A stretch of 64,000 nt of DNA, taken from assembly GCF_023336735.1 (NCBI RefSeq), contig NZ_JAMBAQ010000002.1, positions 1 to 64,000 of the forward strand, in the 5' to 3' direction. A model generated the notes under the pieces. That model did not search any database, was not told the origin of the DNA, and was given only the letters and a program-made list of their open reading frames with translations. Source of the DNA: Moraxella oculi (GTDB taxonomy: Bacteria; Pseudomonadota; Gammaproteobacteria; Pseudomonadales; Moraxellaceae). The position numbers and the translations under genes are program-made. Below, in pieces: positions 47,409 to 57,786 of the stretch; within the stretch, counting starts at the first letter, position 1; every line of letters begins with the position of its first letter.

Positions 47409-48926
47409 TTAGAAAAAACCCATCGCTTTATTGCTATATGATACTAACATGCATTTGGTTTGTTGATAATGTTCTAGCATCATTTTATGGTTTTCACGAC
47501 CGATGCCTGATTGCTTGTAGCCACCAAAAGCAGCATGCGCTGGGTAGATGTGATAGCAATTCGTCCACACACGACCTGCCTGAATGCCACGACCGAAGCG
47601 ATAAGCTTTATTGAGGTTGCGTGTCCAAATTCCTGCACCCAGACCAAACAATGTGTCATTGGCGATTTGTAACGCTTCTTCATCACTGCTGAATTTTGTT
47701 ACAGCAAGCACAGGTCCAAAGATTTCCTCTTGGAAAATTCGCATGTGATTATCGCCTTCAAAGATGGTTGGTTGAATGTAGTATCCACCATCTTCTCTGT
47801 CGTCTTGACTGCCACCAACCAGAACTTTCGCCCCTTCATTTTTACCAATGTCCAGATAGCTTAAAATCTTTTTGAGCTGTTCTTCACTGGCTTGTGCACC
47901 AACCATGGTCTCGGTATCCAAAGGACTGCCAAGTTTGAAATTCTTCACACGCTCAATACATTTCTCCATGAATTTATCATAGATGCTTTCGTGAACAAGG
48001 GCGCGAGATGGACAGGTGCATACCTCTCCTTGATTCAGTGCGAACATGACCAAACCTTCTGCCGCCTTATCCAAAAATTCATCATCTGCATCCAAAATGT
48101 CTTCAAAAAAGATGTTTGGGGATTTGCCGCCAAGTTCTAAGGTAACAGGAATGAGATTTTCGCTGGCATATCCCATGATGAGACGACCTGTGCCAGTCTC
48201 ACCTGTAAAGGCGATTTTTGCAATGCGTTTGCTTGATGCTAGGGGTTTGCCAGCTTCCACCCCGAAACCATTCACGACATTGAGGACGCCTTTTGGTAGA
48301 AGCTCATTGATTTTGATGGTGTCAAGCAGGTATAAGAAAGAAGCAGGGGTCTGTTCGGCCAATTTGAGTACAATGCAGTTACCAGCAGCCAGTGCCGGTG
48401 CGATTTTCCAAATGGCCATTAGGATTGGAAAATTCCAAGGAATGATTTGACCTACGACTCCTAGCGGTTCGTGAAAATGGTAGGCTACCGTATCTTCATC
48501 TATCTGACTGATGCCACCTTCTTGGGCACGAATACAGCCAGCAAAATAGCGCAGATGGTCGATCGCCAGTGGAATGTCGGCCGCCAAAGTCTCGCGTACA
48601 GGTTTACCATTGTCATAGGTTTCGGCAACAGCGATTTTTTCTAGATTTTCTTCTATTCTGTCTGCCATTTTTAGTAAGATGTTGGCACGATCAGTTGGGC
48701 TTGTCTTGCCCCATGCGTCCTTGGCGGCGTGAGCAGCATCTAAGGCTTTTTCAATGTCGGATTCATCTGAGCGTGCCACCTGACAAATGACCGCCCCATC
48801 AACAGGGCTTGTATTGTCAAAATACTGTCCTTTGGTTGGAGCGATCCATTCGCCAGCAATGAAGTTGTCGTATTGTTTGCGGAATTGAACAAGGGAATTT
48901 GGGGTGTTGGGGGTATCGTATTTCAT
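47409..48926 (-). CDS. NAD+-dependent aldehyde dehydrogenase (ExaC/AcoD type)
   Basis: The enzyme oxidises an aldehyde, probably acetaldehyde, to the acid with NAD(P)+. The 505-residue product has [18 protein letters not shown] at the start, [61 protein letters not shown] and the catalytic Cys in [11 protein letters not shown] near residue 302, followed by [13 protein letters not shown] and [13 protein letters not shown]. The overall layout and length match ExaC/AcoD-like acetaldehyde dehydrogenases. Substrate is inferred from the family only. Confidence 0.93.
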   Translation of the reverse strand: MKYDTPNTPNSLVQFRKQYDNFIAGEWIAPTKGQYFDNTSPVDGAVICQVARSDESDIEKALDAAHAAKDAWGKTSPTDRANILLKMADRIEENLEKIAVAETYDNGKPVRETLAADIPLAIDHLRYFAGCIRAQEGGISQIDEDTVAYHFHEPLGVVGQIIPWNFPILMAIWKIAPALAAGNCIVLKLAEQTPASFLYLLDTIKINELLPKGVLNVVNGFGVEAGKPLASSKRIAKIAFTGETGTGRLIMGYASENLIPVTLELGGKSPNIFFEDILDADDEFLDKAAEGLVMFALNQGEVCTCPSRALVHESIYDKFMEKCIERVKNFKLGSPLDTETMVGAQASEEQLKKILSYLDIGKNEGAKVLVGGSQDDREDGGYYIQPTIFEGDNHMRIFQEEIFGPVLAVTKFSSDEEALQIANDTLFGLGAGIWTRNLNKAYRFGRGIQAGRVWTNCYHIYPAHAAFGGYKQSGIGRENHKMMLEHYQQTKCMLVSYSNKAMGFF

Positions 48927-49149
48927 GAACTGTCCTTATGTGAAATGTGTGTCATTACATGATGTGCGAAAGATATTTCCAAGTATCAATCGGTATGTCG
49001 CACAACTTTACAATAACAAATCGTAAGCTGAGCTGCACTTAAGTTTTTGTAAATTTTTGTAACAGTTTGACAAGCATTCACAATGCTTATTTTAAGGTCT
49101 TTGTCTTAAAAAATCTCAATAAAAATTTCCCCAAAACCCAAAAAAACTG

Positions 49150-49158
49150 TGCTATGCT
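49150..49158 (+). promoter_or_regulatory. Extended -10 of the helicase gene
   Basis: TGCTATGCT is an extended -10 with a TATGCT core. Transcription would start near 49165, before the chosen ATG 49190. Confidence 0.45.
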
Positions 49159-49189
49159 AATGTGATTATTGATGACAGTTTTGGTATGT

Positions 49190-51001
49190 ATGAGACAAAC
49201 TACCGCATTAAATATCTTAAAAACAGGCAAGAATGTTTTTTTAACAGGGCAGGCAGGTGCAGGAAAAACCCATCTTTTAAAACAGTATATTGACTATCTT
49301 AGAGCCAGAGATGTTTCGGTTGCTGTTACAGCAAGTACGGGCATTGCCGCCACGCACATGAATGGCATGACAATACATGCTTGGTCTGGCATGGGCATCA
49401 AAAATACCATCACCCAGACTGGCTTACGAAAATTAAAATCTCATGAAAGGCTCTATGAACGCATCAGAGGGGCTAGCGTACTGATTGTTGATGAGATTTC
49501 CATGCTGCATGCCAAGCAGGTGGAATTGTTGAATGAGATATTAAAATTCATTCGTGAAGATCAAGCAGCGTTTGGGGGTATTCAGGTCGTATTTTCTGGC
49601 GATTTCTTTCAGTTACCTCCTGTTAGCATGAAAGACGAAACGAAGAAAGAAAGATTTGCCTTTATGTCTCAAGCTTGGCTTGATGCTGACTTTCAGACAT
49701 GCTACCTAAGTGAGCAGCATCGCCAATCCACCAATGAAGAGCGAGGGGTTTTTGGCGTGTCTCTTAATGACATTCTAAATCAGATTCGTGAACAAAATAT
49801 CAGCAGTGAAGCCATCAATGCCCTAAGAGCTACTGAACATAACGACATTGCGATGAATCGCACCCGTCTTTATACGCACAATGCCAATGTTGATGAGGTC
49901 AATCAATCTGAACTGGATCGCATACAAGCCAAAACGCAAGAATTTTTTGCCAGCTCATTGGGTGAAAAAAACTTGGCTGAAATGCTTAAAAAAAGCGTGC
50001 GAGCACCTGAAAAACTGACGCTTAAGGTTGGGGCAAAGGTGATGTTCGTCAAAAACAATCCAAATCTTGGGGTGTCTAATGGTACGCTGGGTAAAGTGGT
50101 GGATTTTGTTCAAGTCGCAGATGACCATGGCTCGCCAGTTTATCCTAAGGTGCTTTTAAATAATGGCAACATGGTCATTGCTGAGCCTGATGAATGGATC
50201 ATGGAAAATGGTGATGGTGAACTGTTGGCAAGTTATACCCAAGTGCCTTTATGCCTTGCTTGGGCGATGACTGTTCATAAATCGCAGGGCATGACATTGG
50301 ATGCGGCTGAGATTGATTTGACGCGCACTTTTGAGATGGGTCAAGGTTATGTGGCACTATCTCGCCTAAAATCACTTAGTGGCTTGAAATTATTAGGGTT
50401 TAATCAAAAAAGTCTGCTGCTTGATGCGTGGGTCTTTCAAGTTGACAAGCGTTTTCAGGAACTCTCTGCCCAACAAGAAAAAGACATCAGTCGCTTAGAT
50501 GCTAACAAGCTTTCGGACATTCATGATAAGTTTATTTTAGCATCTGGTGGCAAAATCCAAGAAGAGAGCATGCTTGCCAATGAGGCCAATATCAATAAGA
50601 TGCAGGCGAAGCATCAGCACATCGAAGAGGCGTTAAAAACCTTGCAGCAGCAAGACGGACAAGCCAAGCTTGATCAAATCTTGCAAGAAACAAAGCAGCT
50701 TTTAGAACAGGGGTTGACGATTAAAGAGATTGCTAACAAGCGTTTTTTGGCAGAATCAACCATCATTGGGCATATTGATCACCTGTATCAACAAGACAAA
50801 ACGCTCAATCTAAAACATATTCGCCCTGATGATGCCGTCGTTGCTGTTGTTCAAAAGGCATATGAGGTGCTTTATTCTCAAGGTGAGTTTGTTGAGGGTT
50901 TCAGATTGCGTCCCATTGTTGAAATGTTAGACGGTATCGGTTGTAACGCTGTGCGTTTGGCATTGATTTTTATTGATAAAAAAGACAATCAGAGTGTGTG
51001 A
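49190..51001 (+). CDS. PIF1-like DNA helicase with C-terminal helix-turn-helix
   Basis: The 603-residue protein is an SF1B helicase of the PIF1/RecD2 type, which unwinds DNA (in PIF1, also G-quadruplexes). Motifs are ordered: Walker A LTGQAGAGKTHLL (residues 18-30), motif Ia VTASTGIAATHMNG, IHAWSGMG, Walker B LIVDEISML, VFSGDFFQLPPV, YLSEQHRQS, and the late MTVHKSQGMTLDAAEI and GQGYVALSRL. Residues about 490-560 form a helix-rich tail with KEIANKRFLAESTIIGHI, resembling the helix-turn-helix found at the end of RecQ-like helicases. I chose ATG 49190 (MRQTTALNIL) since the family starts close to this; ATG 49172 is possible. The next gene begins 3 bases after the stop. Confidence 0.88.
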   Translation: MRQTTALNILKTGKNVFLTGQAGAGKTHLLKQYIDYLRARDVSVAVTASTGIAATHMNGMTIHAWSGMGIKNTITQTGLRKLKSHERLYERIRGASVLIVDEISMLHAKQVELLNEILKFIREDQAAFGGIQVVFSGDFFQLPPVSMKDETKKERFAFMSQAWLDADFQTCYLSEQHRQSTNEERGVFGVSLNDILNQIREQNISSEAINALRATEHNDIAMNRTRLYTHNANVDEVNQSELDRIQAKTQEFFASSLGEKNLAEMLKKSVRAPEKLTLKVGAKVMFVKNNPNLGVSNGTLGKVVDFVQVADDHGSPVYPKVLLNNGNMVIAEPDEWIMENGDGELLASYTQVPLCLAWAMTVHKSQGMTLDAAEIDLTRTFEMGQGYVALSRLKSLSGLKLLGFNQKSLLLDAWVFQVDKRFQELSAQQEKDISRLDANKLSDIHDKFILASGGKIQEESMLANEANINKMQAKHQHIEEALKTLQQQDGQAKLDQILQETKQLLEQGLTIKEIANKRFLAESTIIGHIDHLYQQDKTLNLKHIRPDDAVVAVVQKAYEVLYSQGEFVEGFRLRPIVEMLDGIGCNAVRLALIFIDKKDNQSV

Positions 51002-51004
51002 AAA

Positions 51005-52057
51005 ATGAGTGTCAGAGAACTTCGCCTAGCAATCAATGGCTTTGGGCGAATTGGGCGTAATGTGCTGCGTGCCTTTATCAAACAGCCGAATCGATTTGAG
51101 GGTATTAAGATCGTTGCAATCAATGATGTGGCGGATTGTGAGTCATTGTTGCATCTTTTAAGCTTTGATTCTACACATGGCAGATTGTCTGCTTTGGGTG
51201 CGTCAGCACACTTGGCTCGCCAAGATGATGATATCTTGCTTTGTGTGTCAAAGGGTAATGAGACCTGGCAAATCACTCTGTTGAACGAATCAGACCCCAG
51301 TCATTTGCCATGGCAAGATTTGGGTGTGGATGTGGTGCTGGAGTGCACAGGAAGATTTCGCTCGTATGCAGACGCCACCCATCATCGTCTGGCGGGTGCT
51401 GCACAGGTCATCGTTGGGGCGGCACCTTTTGATGAGGTTGATGCCAGCATCGTCATGGGGGTGAATGATCATTTGCTAAATCGCCAGTTATCCATCATTT
51501 CAAGTGTGTCCTGCACGACTCAGGCGCTTGTTCCCATGCTTTGTGTGCTTGATGAACGCTTTGGCATTCAAGATGTGATGATGACGGAGATTCATGCTGT
51601 TACCGCTGATCAAAATGTACTGGATCAGTCTCATCGTGATTTGCGTCGTGCCAGAGCAGCCAGCCATAACATCATTCCTACCACATCAAGCAGTATTGGT
51701 GCTACTGAACGAGTGTTGCCGTTTTTAAAGGGTAGGATTAATGGATATTCCATTCGTGTGCCGACCATCAATGTGGCGGCGATAGATGTTAATTTGGTCT
51801 TTAAATCCAAAACAACCGTTGATGAAGTGGCTGTTTTTTTAAAACAGGTCAGTGAAGGGCGTTTGGCAGGCATTATGGGTTATACAGAGCAGGCTCTTGT
51901 TTCTAGCGACTTTATTGGCGATCATCATTCACTCATCATTGATGGCACACAGCTCATGCAAGCGGGTGAGCAAATCAAAGTTTTTGCTTGGTATGATAAT
52001 GAATGGGGCTATGCCAATCGCTTGCTTGATATGTGTCAGTTGTTATCAAATCGCTGA
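51005..52057 (+). CDS. epd: Erythrose-4-phosphate / glyceraldehyde-3-phosphate dehydrogenase family protein (Epd-like)
   Basis: The product belongs to the GAPDH family and is closest in pattern to Epd, which oxidises erythrose 4-phosphate for pyridoxal phosphate synthesis. The 350-residue protein has the NAD loop INGFGRIGRNVLRAF, ECTGRFRS, GVNDH, and the catalytic region SVSCTTQALVPML with Cys near residue 170, HAVTADQNVLD, RRARAASHNIIP, and VFAWYDNEWGYANRLLDM at the end. In most GAPDH/Epd enzymes the motif reads SCTTNC; here it is SCTTQA. The Epd assignment is likely; a GapA-like role cannot be excluded. It follows the helicase by 3 bases, so both may be co-transcribed. Confidence 0.82.
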   Translation: MSVRELRLAINGFGRIGRNVLRAFIKQPNRFEGIKIVAINDVADCESLLHLLSFDSTHGRLSALGASAHLARQDDDILLCVSKGNETWQITLLNESDPSHLPWQDLGVDVVLECTGRFRSYADATHHRLAGAAQVIVGAAPFDEVDASIVMGVNDHLLNRQLSIISSVSCTTQALVPMLCVLDERFGIQDVMMTEIHAVTADQNVLDQSHRDLRRARAASHNIIPTTSSSIGATERVLPFLKGRINGYSIRVPTINVAAIDVNLVFKSKTTVDEVAVFLKQVSEGRLAGIMGYTEQALVSSDFIGDHHSLIIDGTQLMQAGEQIKVFAWYDNEWGYANRLLDMCQLLSNR

Positions 52058-52152
52058 CGGTCAACCATTGTGATGAAGCGATTGGCTTTCGCCTTTTTGA
52101 TTTAAAAGAGTGAAATTATCGGCTGATTGTTAAGTCAGCATGGCATGCTTGA

Positions 52153-53880
52153 TCAGAATTTTTCTAAAAGCTCTTCAAGGCTAAGCATCAGCTTTTCACC
52201 ATCAGCACGCTTAACATACTCATATTTTCCTTCGGCAAGATTGCGTTCGGAAACCACGATGCGATGCGAAATGCCCAGCAGTTCAAGATCGGCAAATTTA
52301 ACCCCAGGTCGCTCATCACGATCATCTAGCAGAACATTGATGCCTTTGTCTTTGAAGGTTTGGTATAGTTCGTCTGCTTTGGCTTCGGCTGTGCCATCTT
52401 TTGAACGCATTGGTACGATGGCAACGCTAAAAGGAGCGATGTCATCAGCAGGATTTGGCGTGCTTGGCCAGATGATGCCATTTTGATCATGGTTTTGTTC
52501 AATGGCGGCGGCGATGATGCGACTGACGCCAATGCCATAACAGCCCATCATTAGGGTAACGGGTTTGCCTTCTTTGCCCAGTACCTTACAGCCCAAAGCA
52601 TCAGAATATTTATCACCCAGCTGGAAAATATGCCCAACTTCGATGCCGCGCTTGATGCAGATCACGCCTTGACCATCTGGTGATGGATCGCCATCAACGA
52701 CATTGCGAATATCGACCACTGCGGTAATGATGGCATCTCTCTCCCAGTTCATGCCAATCGTATGTTGATGCTCAATGTTTGCACCGCAGATGAAATCAGA
52801 CAAAGCGGCTGCACTGCGATCAACAAAAACAGGAATGTTTAAGTGTGATAGGTCTGCACTGATATAGCCTTTAATCAAACCTGCGTCTTTAAGCTCTTCT
52901 TCGCTTGCCATGGTCAAGGGCTTGGCAACTTGAGTGAGTTTTTCAGCCTTGATTTCGTTGAGTTCATGATCGCCACGCACAACCAATGCCACAAGCTTTG
53001 GCATGTCTGGCGTTTGTTGGGAGTGAGAACCTTTGACGATGAGTGTTTTGACGGTCTTTTTTAATGAAACGCTAAGATGTTCGGCAACTGCTTCACAAGT
53101 TGGCATGTTCGGTGTGTCGACATTTTGGCGAGATTGGCTTGGCTGACCACGCTCATCAGTGCATACTGCTTCAGCAAGCTCAACATTTGCTGTAAAATCC
53201 GACAGTGTTGAAAATGCGATGTCATCTTCTCCGCTGTCTGCCAGTACATGAAACTCATGTGAGGCAAAACCTCCGATTGAACCAGTATCAGCTTGCACAG
53301 CACGGAAATTTAACCCCAATCTGGTAAAAATTCGACTGTAAGCATCGTACATGTCTTGATAAGTTTTTGCCAAACTCTCCTTATCAATGTGAAAAGAGTA
53401 GGCATCCTTCATGGTGAACTCTCGTGCACGCATTACCCCAAAGCGAGGGCGGATTTCATCACGGAATTTGGTTTGGATTTGATAGTAAGTAACTGGCAGC
53501 TGCTTATAGCTTTTTAGTTCATTTCTGGCGATGTCAGTGATGACTTCTTCGTGCGTAGGACCAAGAACAAAATCACGATCATGACGATCTTTGAAGCGAA
53601 GCAGTTCTGCTCCATAGTCTTCCCAACGACCAGATTCTTGCCATAACTCGGCAGGCTGTGTCACAGGCATCAGAAGTTCTTGGGCGTGGATACGCTGCAT
53701 CTCTTCGTGGACGATTTTTTCTACACGCCTAAGTACTCTAAGACCTGCTGGCATCCACACATAAAGACCTGAGGCAAGCTTGCGAATCAGACCAGCACGC
53801 ACCATCAGCTGGCTTGAAATGATGTCGGCGTCGCTTGGTGTCTCTTTTAAAGTGGCAAAGGTAAATTGACTGGCTTTCAT
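52153..53880 (-). CDS. proS: Prolyl-tRNA synthetase
   Basis: ProS charges tRNA-Pro. The 575-residue class II enzyme is of the bacterial type with an editing (INS) domain. [21 protein letters not shown] and [14 protein letters not shown] are near the N-terminus, class II motif 2 is in [20 protein letters not shown], the editing domain lies at about 225-385, and motif 3 lies in [16 protein letters not shown]. The anticodon-binding domain ([10 protein letters not shown]) closes the protein. The length is standard. Confidence 0.97.
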   Translation of the reverse strand: MKASQFTFATLKETPSDADIISSQLMVRAGLIRKLASGLYVWMPAGLRVLRRVEKIVHEEMQRIHAQELLMPVTQPAELWQESGRWEDYGAELLRFKDRHDRDFVLGPTHEEVITDIARNELKSYKQLPVTYYQIQTKFRDEIRPRFGVMRAREFTMKDAYSFHIDKESLAKTYQDMYDAYSRIFTRLGLNFRAVQADTGSIGGFASHEFHVLADSGEDDIAFSTLSDFTANVELAEAVCTDERGQPSQSRQNVDTPNMPTCEAVAEHLSVSLKKTVKTLIVKGSHSQQTPDMPKLVALVVRGDHELNEIKAEKLTQVAKPLTMASEEELKDAGLIKGYISADLSHLNIPVFVDRSAAALSDFICGANIEHQHTIGMNWERDAIITAVVDIRNVVDGDPSPDGQGVICIKRGIEVGHIFQLGDKYSDALGCKVLGKEGKPVTLMMGCYGIGVSRIIAAAIEQNHDQNGIIWPSTPNPADDIAPFSVAIVPMRSKDGTAEAKADELYQTFKDKGINVLLDDRDERPGVKFADLELLGISHRIVVSERNLAEGKYEYVKRADGEKLMLSLEELLEKF

Positions 53881-54066
53881 GACAACCCCTAAAAACTAGG
53901 ATAGAACAAAGGATAAGTGTGCTATATTAAGGCAATGTTAGCTGCTTGTGCAACTTAATTTTAAAAAATATTTAAAAAAATGCCCATAATGCCAATATTT
54001 GTGATACATTGAGTTGCATTAACTTTACCATCAAAATTTTTACACCATCAGGCTTTGGAGATGATG

Positions 54067-54717
54067 ATGGCGATTAAGACCCGATTTTCTTTATTTCATG
54101 TGGCACTTTTATTGGTGTTGTTGATTACAGTTGCCATGTTTGCTAAGACGATTTATGACAAGGCGACCGCTTCGGCACATATGGTTACCCATGAGGGGGT
54201 GGTAACAGACATTCAAAAGCTTGCCAGATTGCAATCTGTGGCGTTTTCTGTCGATGCCATCATTACGGCAAATAAATCAGGTACTTGGCAACGACTTTGG
54301 CAAGATGGTCAAAAAGGGCTGTTTGTGGCACATGGGCGAGTGTTGGCAGGCGTGGATTTATCCAAGATAACTCCCAATATGGTGCAAGTTACCCATAAGC
54401 AAGATGATCATCAGTCAATCACGCACATTACCATCACTATGCCGCCATCGGAAGTGTTTGATGTGTATGTGGACGTTTTGGAAGTGTATGACTGGCAGAC
54501 AGGATTGTTCGGTGCGATGAGTAATGACGCACACATCTTCAGTCAAGCCCAAGAGTCTGCCAAAACACAAGTGCTTAATAAAGCATGTCAAGGCGATGTG
54601 ATGGCAATGGCGGCGAACAATGCTGCTGAGCAAATCAAAGGTTTGTTTGTTCTGACGGGCGCAAAGGTTGATGTGGTTGGTCAGAATGTGGGTGCTTGCC
54701 AGTTCATGAGACGCTAA
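54067..54717 (+). CDS. DUF4230-family membrane-anchored protein
   Basis: The 216-residue product has one N-terminal membrane helix (FHVALLLVLLITVAMFA, about 8-24) and a domain that fits DUF4230: KLARLQSVAFSVDAIIT, GLFVAHGRVLAGVDLSKIT, THITITMPPSEVFDVYVD. It is likely anchored in the inner membrane facing the periplasm; no function is known for the family. Three ATGs stand in a row (54061, 54064, 54067); I chose the last because GGAG (54057-54060) is then 6 bases away. trpF begins 12 bases after its stop. Confidence 0.8.
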   Translation: MAIKTRFSLFHVALLLVLLITVAMFAKTIYDKATASAHMVTHEGVVTDIQKLARLQSVAFSVDAIITANKSGTWQRLWQDGQKGLFVAHGRVLAGVDLSKITPNMVQVTHKQDDHQSITHITITMPPSEVFDVYVDVLEVYDWQTGLFGAMSNDAHIFSQAQESAKTQVLNKACQGDVMAMAANNAAEQIKGLFVLTGAKVDVVGQNVGACQFMRR

Positions 54718-54729
54718 GAGGAATGACCG

Positions 54730-55374
54730 ATGCAAATTAAATTCTGCGGACTAACACGCATTGATGACATAACAACGGCCTGCCAGCTTGGCGTGGATGC
54801 GGTTGGATTGGTATTTTATCCTCCCAGTCCTCGTGCGGTCAGCATCGATCAGGCTCAAAAACTGATTCAAGCCGTGCCAGCTTTTACTACGGTCATTGCC
54901 TTGGTTGTGAATATGACACAAGATGAATTGGTGAATTTGGCGAATGAAGTGGCGTTTGATGTCATTCAATTTCATGGTGATGAAATGCCAAGCGACTGCC
55001 AAAAACTTGCTCGAATGATTCACAAGCGCTGGATAAAAGCCATTCGTGTCAAGGCAGATGACAGTCAAGAGATGATTTTAAGCCAGATTCATGCCTTACA
55101 AGTGTGCGGGGCAAGTGGCGTGATTTTGGATACCTTTAATGATAAGGCATATGGTGGTACAGGTCATGCCTTTGATTGGTCAAAAATCCCTGATGATTCG
55201 CCTTTGCCGATTTATTTGGCGGGAGGATTGACGCCTGAGAATATGAGTCGGATTGTGAACAATCAGTCATTAATGGTAAAAATTCACGGTGTGGATGTCA
55301 GTGGCGGTATTGAGAAGGAAAAAGGGGTGAAATGCATGGAGAGGATGACAGCGTTTATGAGTGCATTCACATGA
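54730..55374 (+). CDS. trpF: Phosphoribosylanthranilate isomerase
   Basis: TrpF isomerises phosphoribosylanthranilate to CdRP, the third step of tryptophan synthesis. The 214-residue (beta/alpha)8 barrel has IKFCGLTRIDD with the catalytic Cys, VGLVFYPPSPRAVS, DVIQFHGDE, ILDTFNDKAYGGTGHAFDW with the catalytic Asp, LAGGLTPENM and HGVDVSGGIE. Upstream DUF4230 gene and downstream SDR, trpB and trpA lie on the same strand. Confidence 0.97.
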   Translation: MQIKFCGLTRIDDITTACQLGVDAVGLVFYPPSPRAVSIDQAQKLIQAVPAFTTVIALVVNMTQDELVNLANEVAFDVIQFHGDEMPSDCQKLARMIHKRWIKAIRVKADDSQEMILSQIHALQVCGASGVILDTFNDKAYGGTGHAFDWSKIPDDSPLPIYLAGGLTPENMSRIVNNQSLMVKIHGVDVSGGIEKEKGVKCMERMTAFMSAFT

Positions 55375-55718
55375 ATAGGGATCATGTGGCAGATTTGGCT
55401 TGGTGTTGGGCAAAAGTTGTGTTGGTAGTATCAATTTCGTCAGTCAAGTAATACCAAAAATTACCAAGTAATGAACCTTATGAATGGCTCTATCATAAAG
55501 TCATTGTTGGGATTGTACTAAGCATTAAGCAAAATCCTGCCAAAAGATTACAAACCACGAAGACGAAGGAGCTTGATGGGTATGTTACTGACAATAACAA
55601 AGTCGGTATTTTGCTTAAATCAAATGTGATGTGTTCTTTTAAAAATAATTACCATGACATCATCAAAAATACCAAGGAAAGTATGACCGATTTTGTGGTG
55701 CGTGCATCAAATTTCTAG
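55371..55718 (+). pseudogene. Possible decayed gene downstream of trpF
   Basis: An ATG overlapping the trpF stop (ATGA) opens a 26-codon frame (MNRDHVADLAWCW) ending at TAA 55449-55451. The same frame then stays open for 88 more codons (YQKLPSNEPYEWLYHKV to DFVVRASNF) up to TAG 55716-55718 but has no usable start codon. It may be a gene broken by one nonsense mutation, or two chance openings. I do not recognise the sequence. It fills most of the gap of 419 bases between trpF and the SDR gene. Confidence 0.35.
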
Positions 55719-55793
55719 TATCGGAGCCAAATTAAAGTTTAAGTAAGTATTATTCTGTGCGTAACCAAAATTTCAAAATCTAAGGAATTTTTT

Positions 55794-56543
55794 ATGAATA
55801 TTCTAATCACAGGTGTTACATCAGGTTTTGGTAGACAAATCACCATGGATTGTGTCAAGGCGGGTCATACTGTCATTGGTACGGGCAGGCGTGCCGATAA
55901 ATTGGCGCAGATTAAAGCGGAGTTGGGTGAGGATTTTATTCCGCTATGCTTTGATGTGGCAGATTTGAAAGCCATCAAATCTGCCCTAGCAGACTTGGAT
56001 GATGTGCTGTTGCAGGATATTGATGTGCTGATTAATAATGCAGGATTGGCATTAGGATTGGATTCTGCTGACAAAGCCAGTATTGACGATTGGCAGACGA
56101 TGATTCAGACCAATACGCTCGGACTGGTTCAGATGACGCATCAAATTTTGCCATATATGGTCGCCAAAAATGACGGCTTAATCATCAATATTTCATCAAC
56201 GGCAGGAAATTATCCATATTTTGGGGCGAATGTCTATGGAGCGACCAAGGCATTTGTTACGCAGTTTGGGTTGAATTTACGAGCTGACTTGATTGGAAAA
56301 AATGTGCGAGTGACGAACATTGAGCCAGGATTGTGTGGTGGCACAGAATTTAGCAATGTGCGTTTTTATGGCGATGACGACCGAGCTGGTAAAGTATATG
56401 AAAATGTTGCATTTATCCGCCCACAAGACATCAGTAATATGGTATTATGGCTCATCAATCAGCCCAAACATATCAACATTAATCGCTTGGAAGTCATGCC
56501 AACGGCGCAGACTTTCGCGGGTCTTACGGTCCATAAAGGCTAA
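55794..56543 (+). CDS. Short-chain dehydrogenase/reductase (YdfG-like)
   Basis: The 249-residue SDR has the Rossmann loop [14 protein letters not shown] with the NADP-binding pattern, [28 protein letters not shown] and the catalytic YGATK (Tyr-x-x-x-Lys). [15 protein letters not shown] and [20 protein letters not shown] are typical of YdfG, an NADP+-dependent 3-hydroxy acid dehydrogenase acting on L-allo-threonine and serine. The substrate is inferred. It sits 23 bases upstream of trpB; its place within the trp cluster is unusual. Confidence 0.88.
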   Translation: MNILITGVTSGFGRQITMDCVKAGHTVIGTGRRADKLAQIKAELGEDFIPLCFDVADLKAIKSALADLDDVLLQDIDVLINNAGLALGLDSADKASIDDWQTMIQTNTLGLVQMTHQILPYMVAKNDGLIINISSTAGNYPYFGANVYGATKAFVTQFGLNLRADLIGKNVRVTNIEPGLCGGTEFSNVRFYGDDDRAGKVYENVAFIRPQDISNMVLWLINQPKHININRLEVMPTAQTFAGLTVHKG

Positions 56544-56566
56544 ACAATTCGTTAAAAGAGAAGAAG

Positions 56567-57775
56567 ATGAGCAACACTGATTTTACCCAATACCCCAACG
56601 CCTCAGGTCATTTTGGTATTCATGGCGGACGCTTTGTGTCCGAAACTTTGATGAGTGCGTTGGAAGAATTAGAACGCATTTATTTATCGGTCAAAAATAA
56701 CCCAGAATTTTGGGCAGAGTATAATGACGATTTGGTGAATTATGTCGGTCGTCCCACGCCTTTGTATTTTGCCAAACGCTTAACAGCGGAAACAGGTGGG
56801 GCAAAAATCTACCTAAAACGAGAAGATTTAAACCACACAGGTGCACACAAGGTCAATAACACCATCGGTCAGGCACTTTTGGCAAAATTGGTCGGTAAAA
56901 AGCGTATCATTGCCGAGACAGGGGCAGGTCAGCACGGTGTGGCAACAGCCACCATCGCAGCACGACTGGGGTTGGAATGCGTGGTCTATATGGGGGCGGA
57001 CGATGTAGAACGCCAAAAAATGAATGTCTATCGTATGAAACTTTTGGGGGCGACAGTCGTGCCTGTAACGAGTGGTTCTCGCACGCTTAAAGACGCGATG
57101 AACGAAGCGATGCGAGACTGGGTAACCAATGTGGACGATACTTATTATGTGATTGGTACGGTGGCAGGTCCGCACCCTTACCCGCTTTTGGTGCGAGATT
57201 TTCAGGCAATTATTGGACGAGAGGCTCGTTTACAACACCTTGAAAAAGAAAACAAATTACCTGACGCTTTGGTCGCTTGCGTGGGTGGTGGCTCTAATGC
57301 CATGGGGCTGTTTTATGAATTTTTGAATGACGATGATGTGGCGATTTATGGCGTGGAAGCAGGCGGACACGGCATTGACACAGGCGAGCATTCTGCCCCC
57401 CTAAATGCAGGGCGTGTGGGCGTGTTGCACGGCAATCGCACCTACCTTATGGCGGACGATGATGGTCAAATTTTGCACACGCACAGCATATCGGCAGGGC
57501 TTGACTACCCCGGTGTGGGTCCTGAGCATAGCTTTCTAAAGGACGCTGGGCGTGTCAATTACCCTGTCATCAATGACGATGAAGCTCTAGAAGCCTTTCG
57601 TATTTTGACCAAAACCGAAGGCATTATCCCTGCCCTAGAAAGCTCGCACGCGGTCGCTTATGCGTTAAAACTTGCCAAAACCATGGATAAAGATAAGTCT
57701 ATAATTATCAATCTGTCAGGGCGTGGCGATAAAGATTTGCATACGGTGATGACGGTGGATGGGGTTGAAATTTAG
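56567..57775 (+). CDS. trpB: Tryptophan synthase beta chain
   Basis: TrpB uses pyridoxal phosphate to condense indole (from TrpA) with serine. The 402-residue product has [42 protein letters not shown] with the PLP Lys, [43 protein letters not shown] for the phosphate, and [13 protein letters not shown] at the C-terminus. In most relatives trpA follows directly. Here an ATPase/putative nuclease pair has been placed between trpB and trpA, and trpA starts about 2 kb later. Confidence 0.98.
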   Translation: MSNTDFTQYPNASGHFGIHGGRFVSETLMSALEELERIYLSVKNNPEFWAEYNDDLVNYVGRPTPLYFAKRLTAETGGAKIYLKREDLNHTGAHKVNNTIGQALLAKLVGKKRIIAETGAGQHGVATATIAARLGLECVVYMGADDVERQKMNVYRMKLLGATVVPVTSGSRTLKDAMNEAMRDWVTNVDDTYYVIGTVAGPHPYPLLVRDFQAIIGREARLQHLEKENKLPDALVACVGGGSNAMGLFYEFLNDDDVAIYGVEAGGHGIDTGEHSAPLNAGRVGVLHGNRTYLMADDDGQILHTHSISAGLDYPGVGPEHSFLKDAGRVNYPVINDDEALEAFRILTKTEGIIPALESSHAVAYALKLAKTMDKDKSIIINLSGRGDKDLHTVMTVDGVEI

Positions 57776-57786
57776 GAGGTGTTAAT

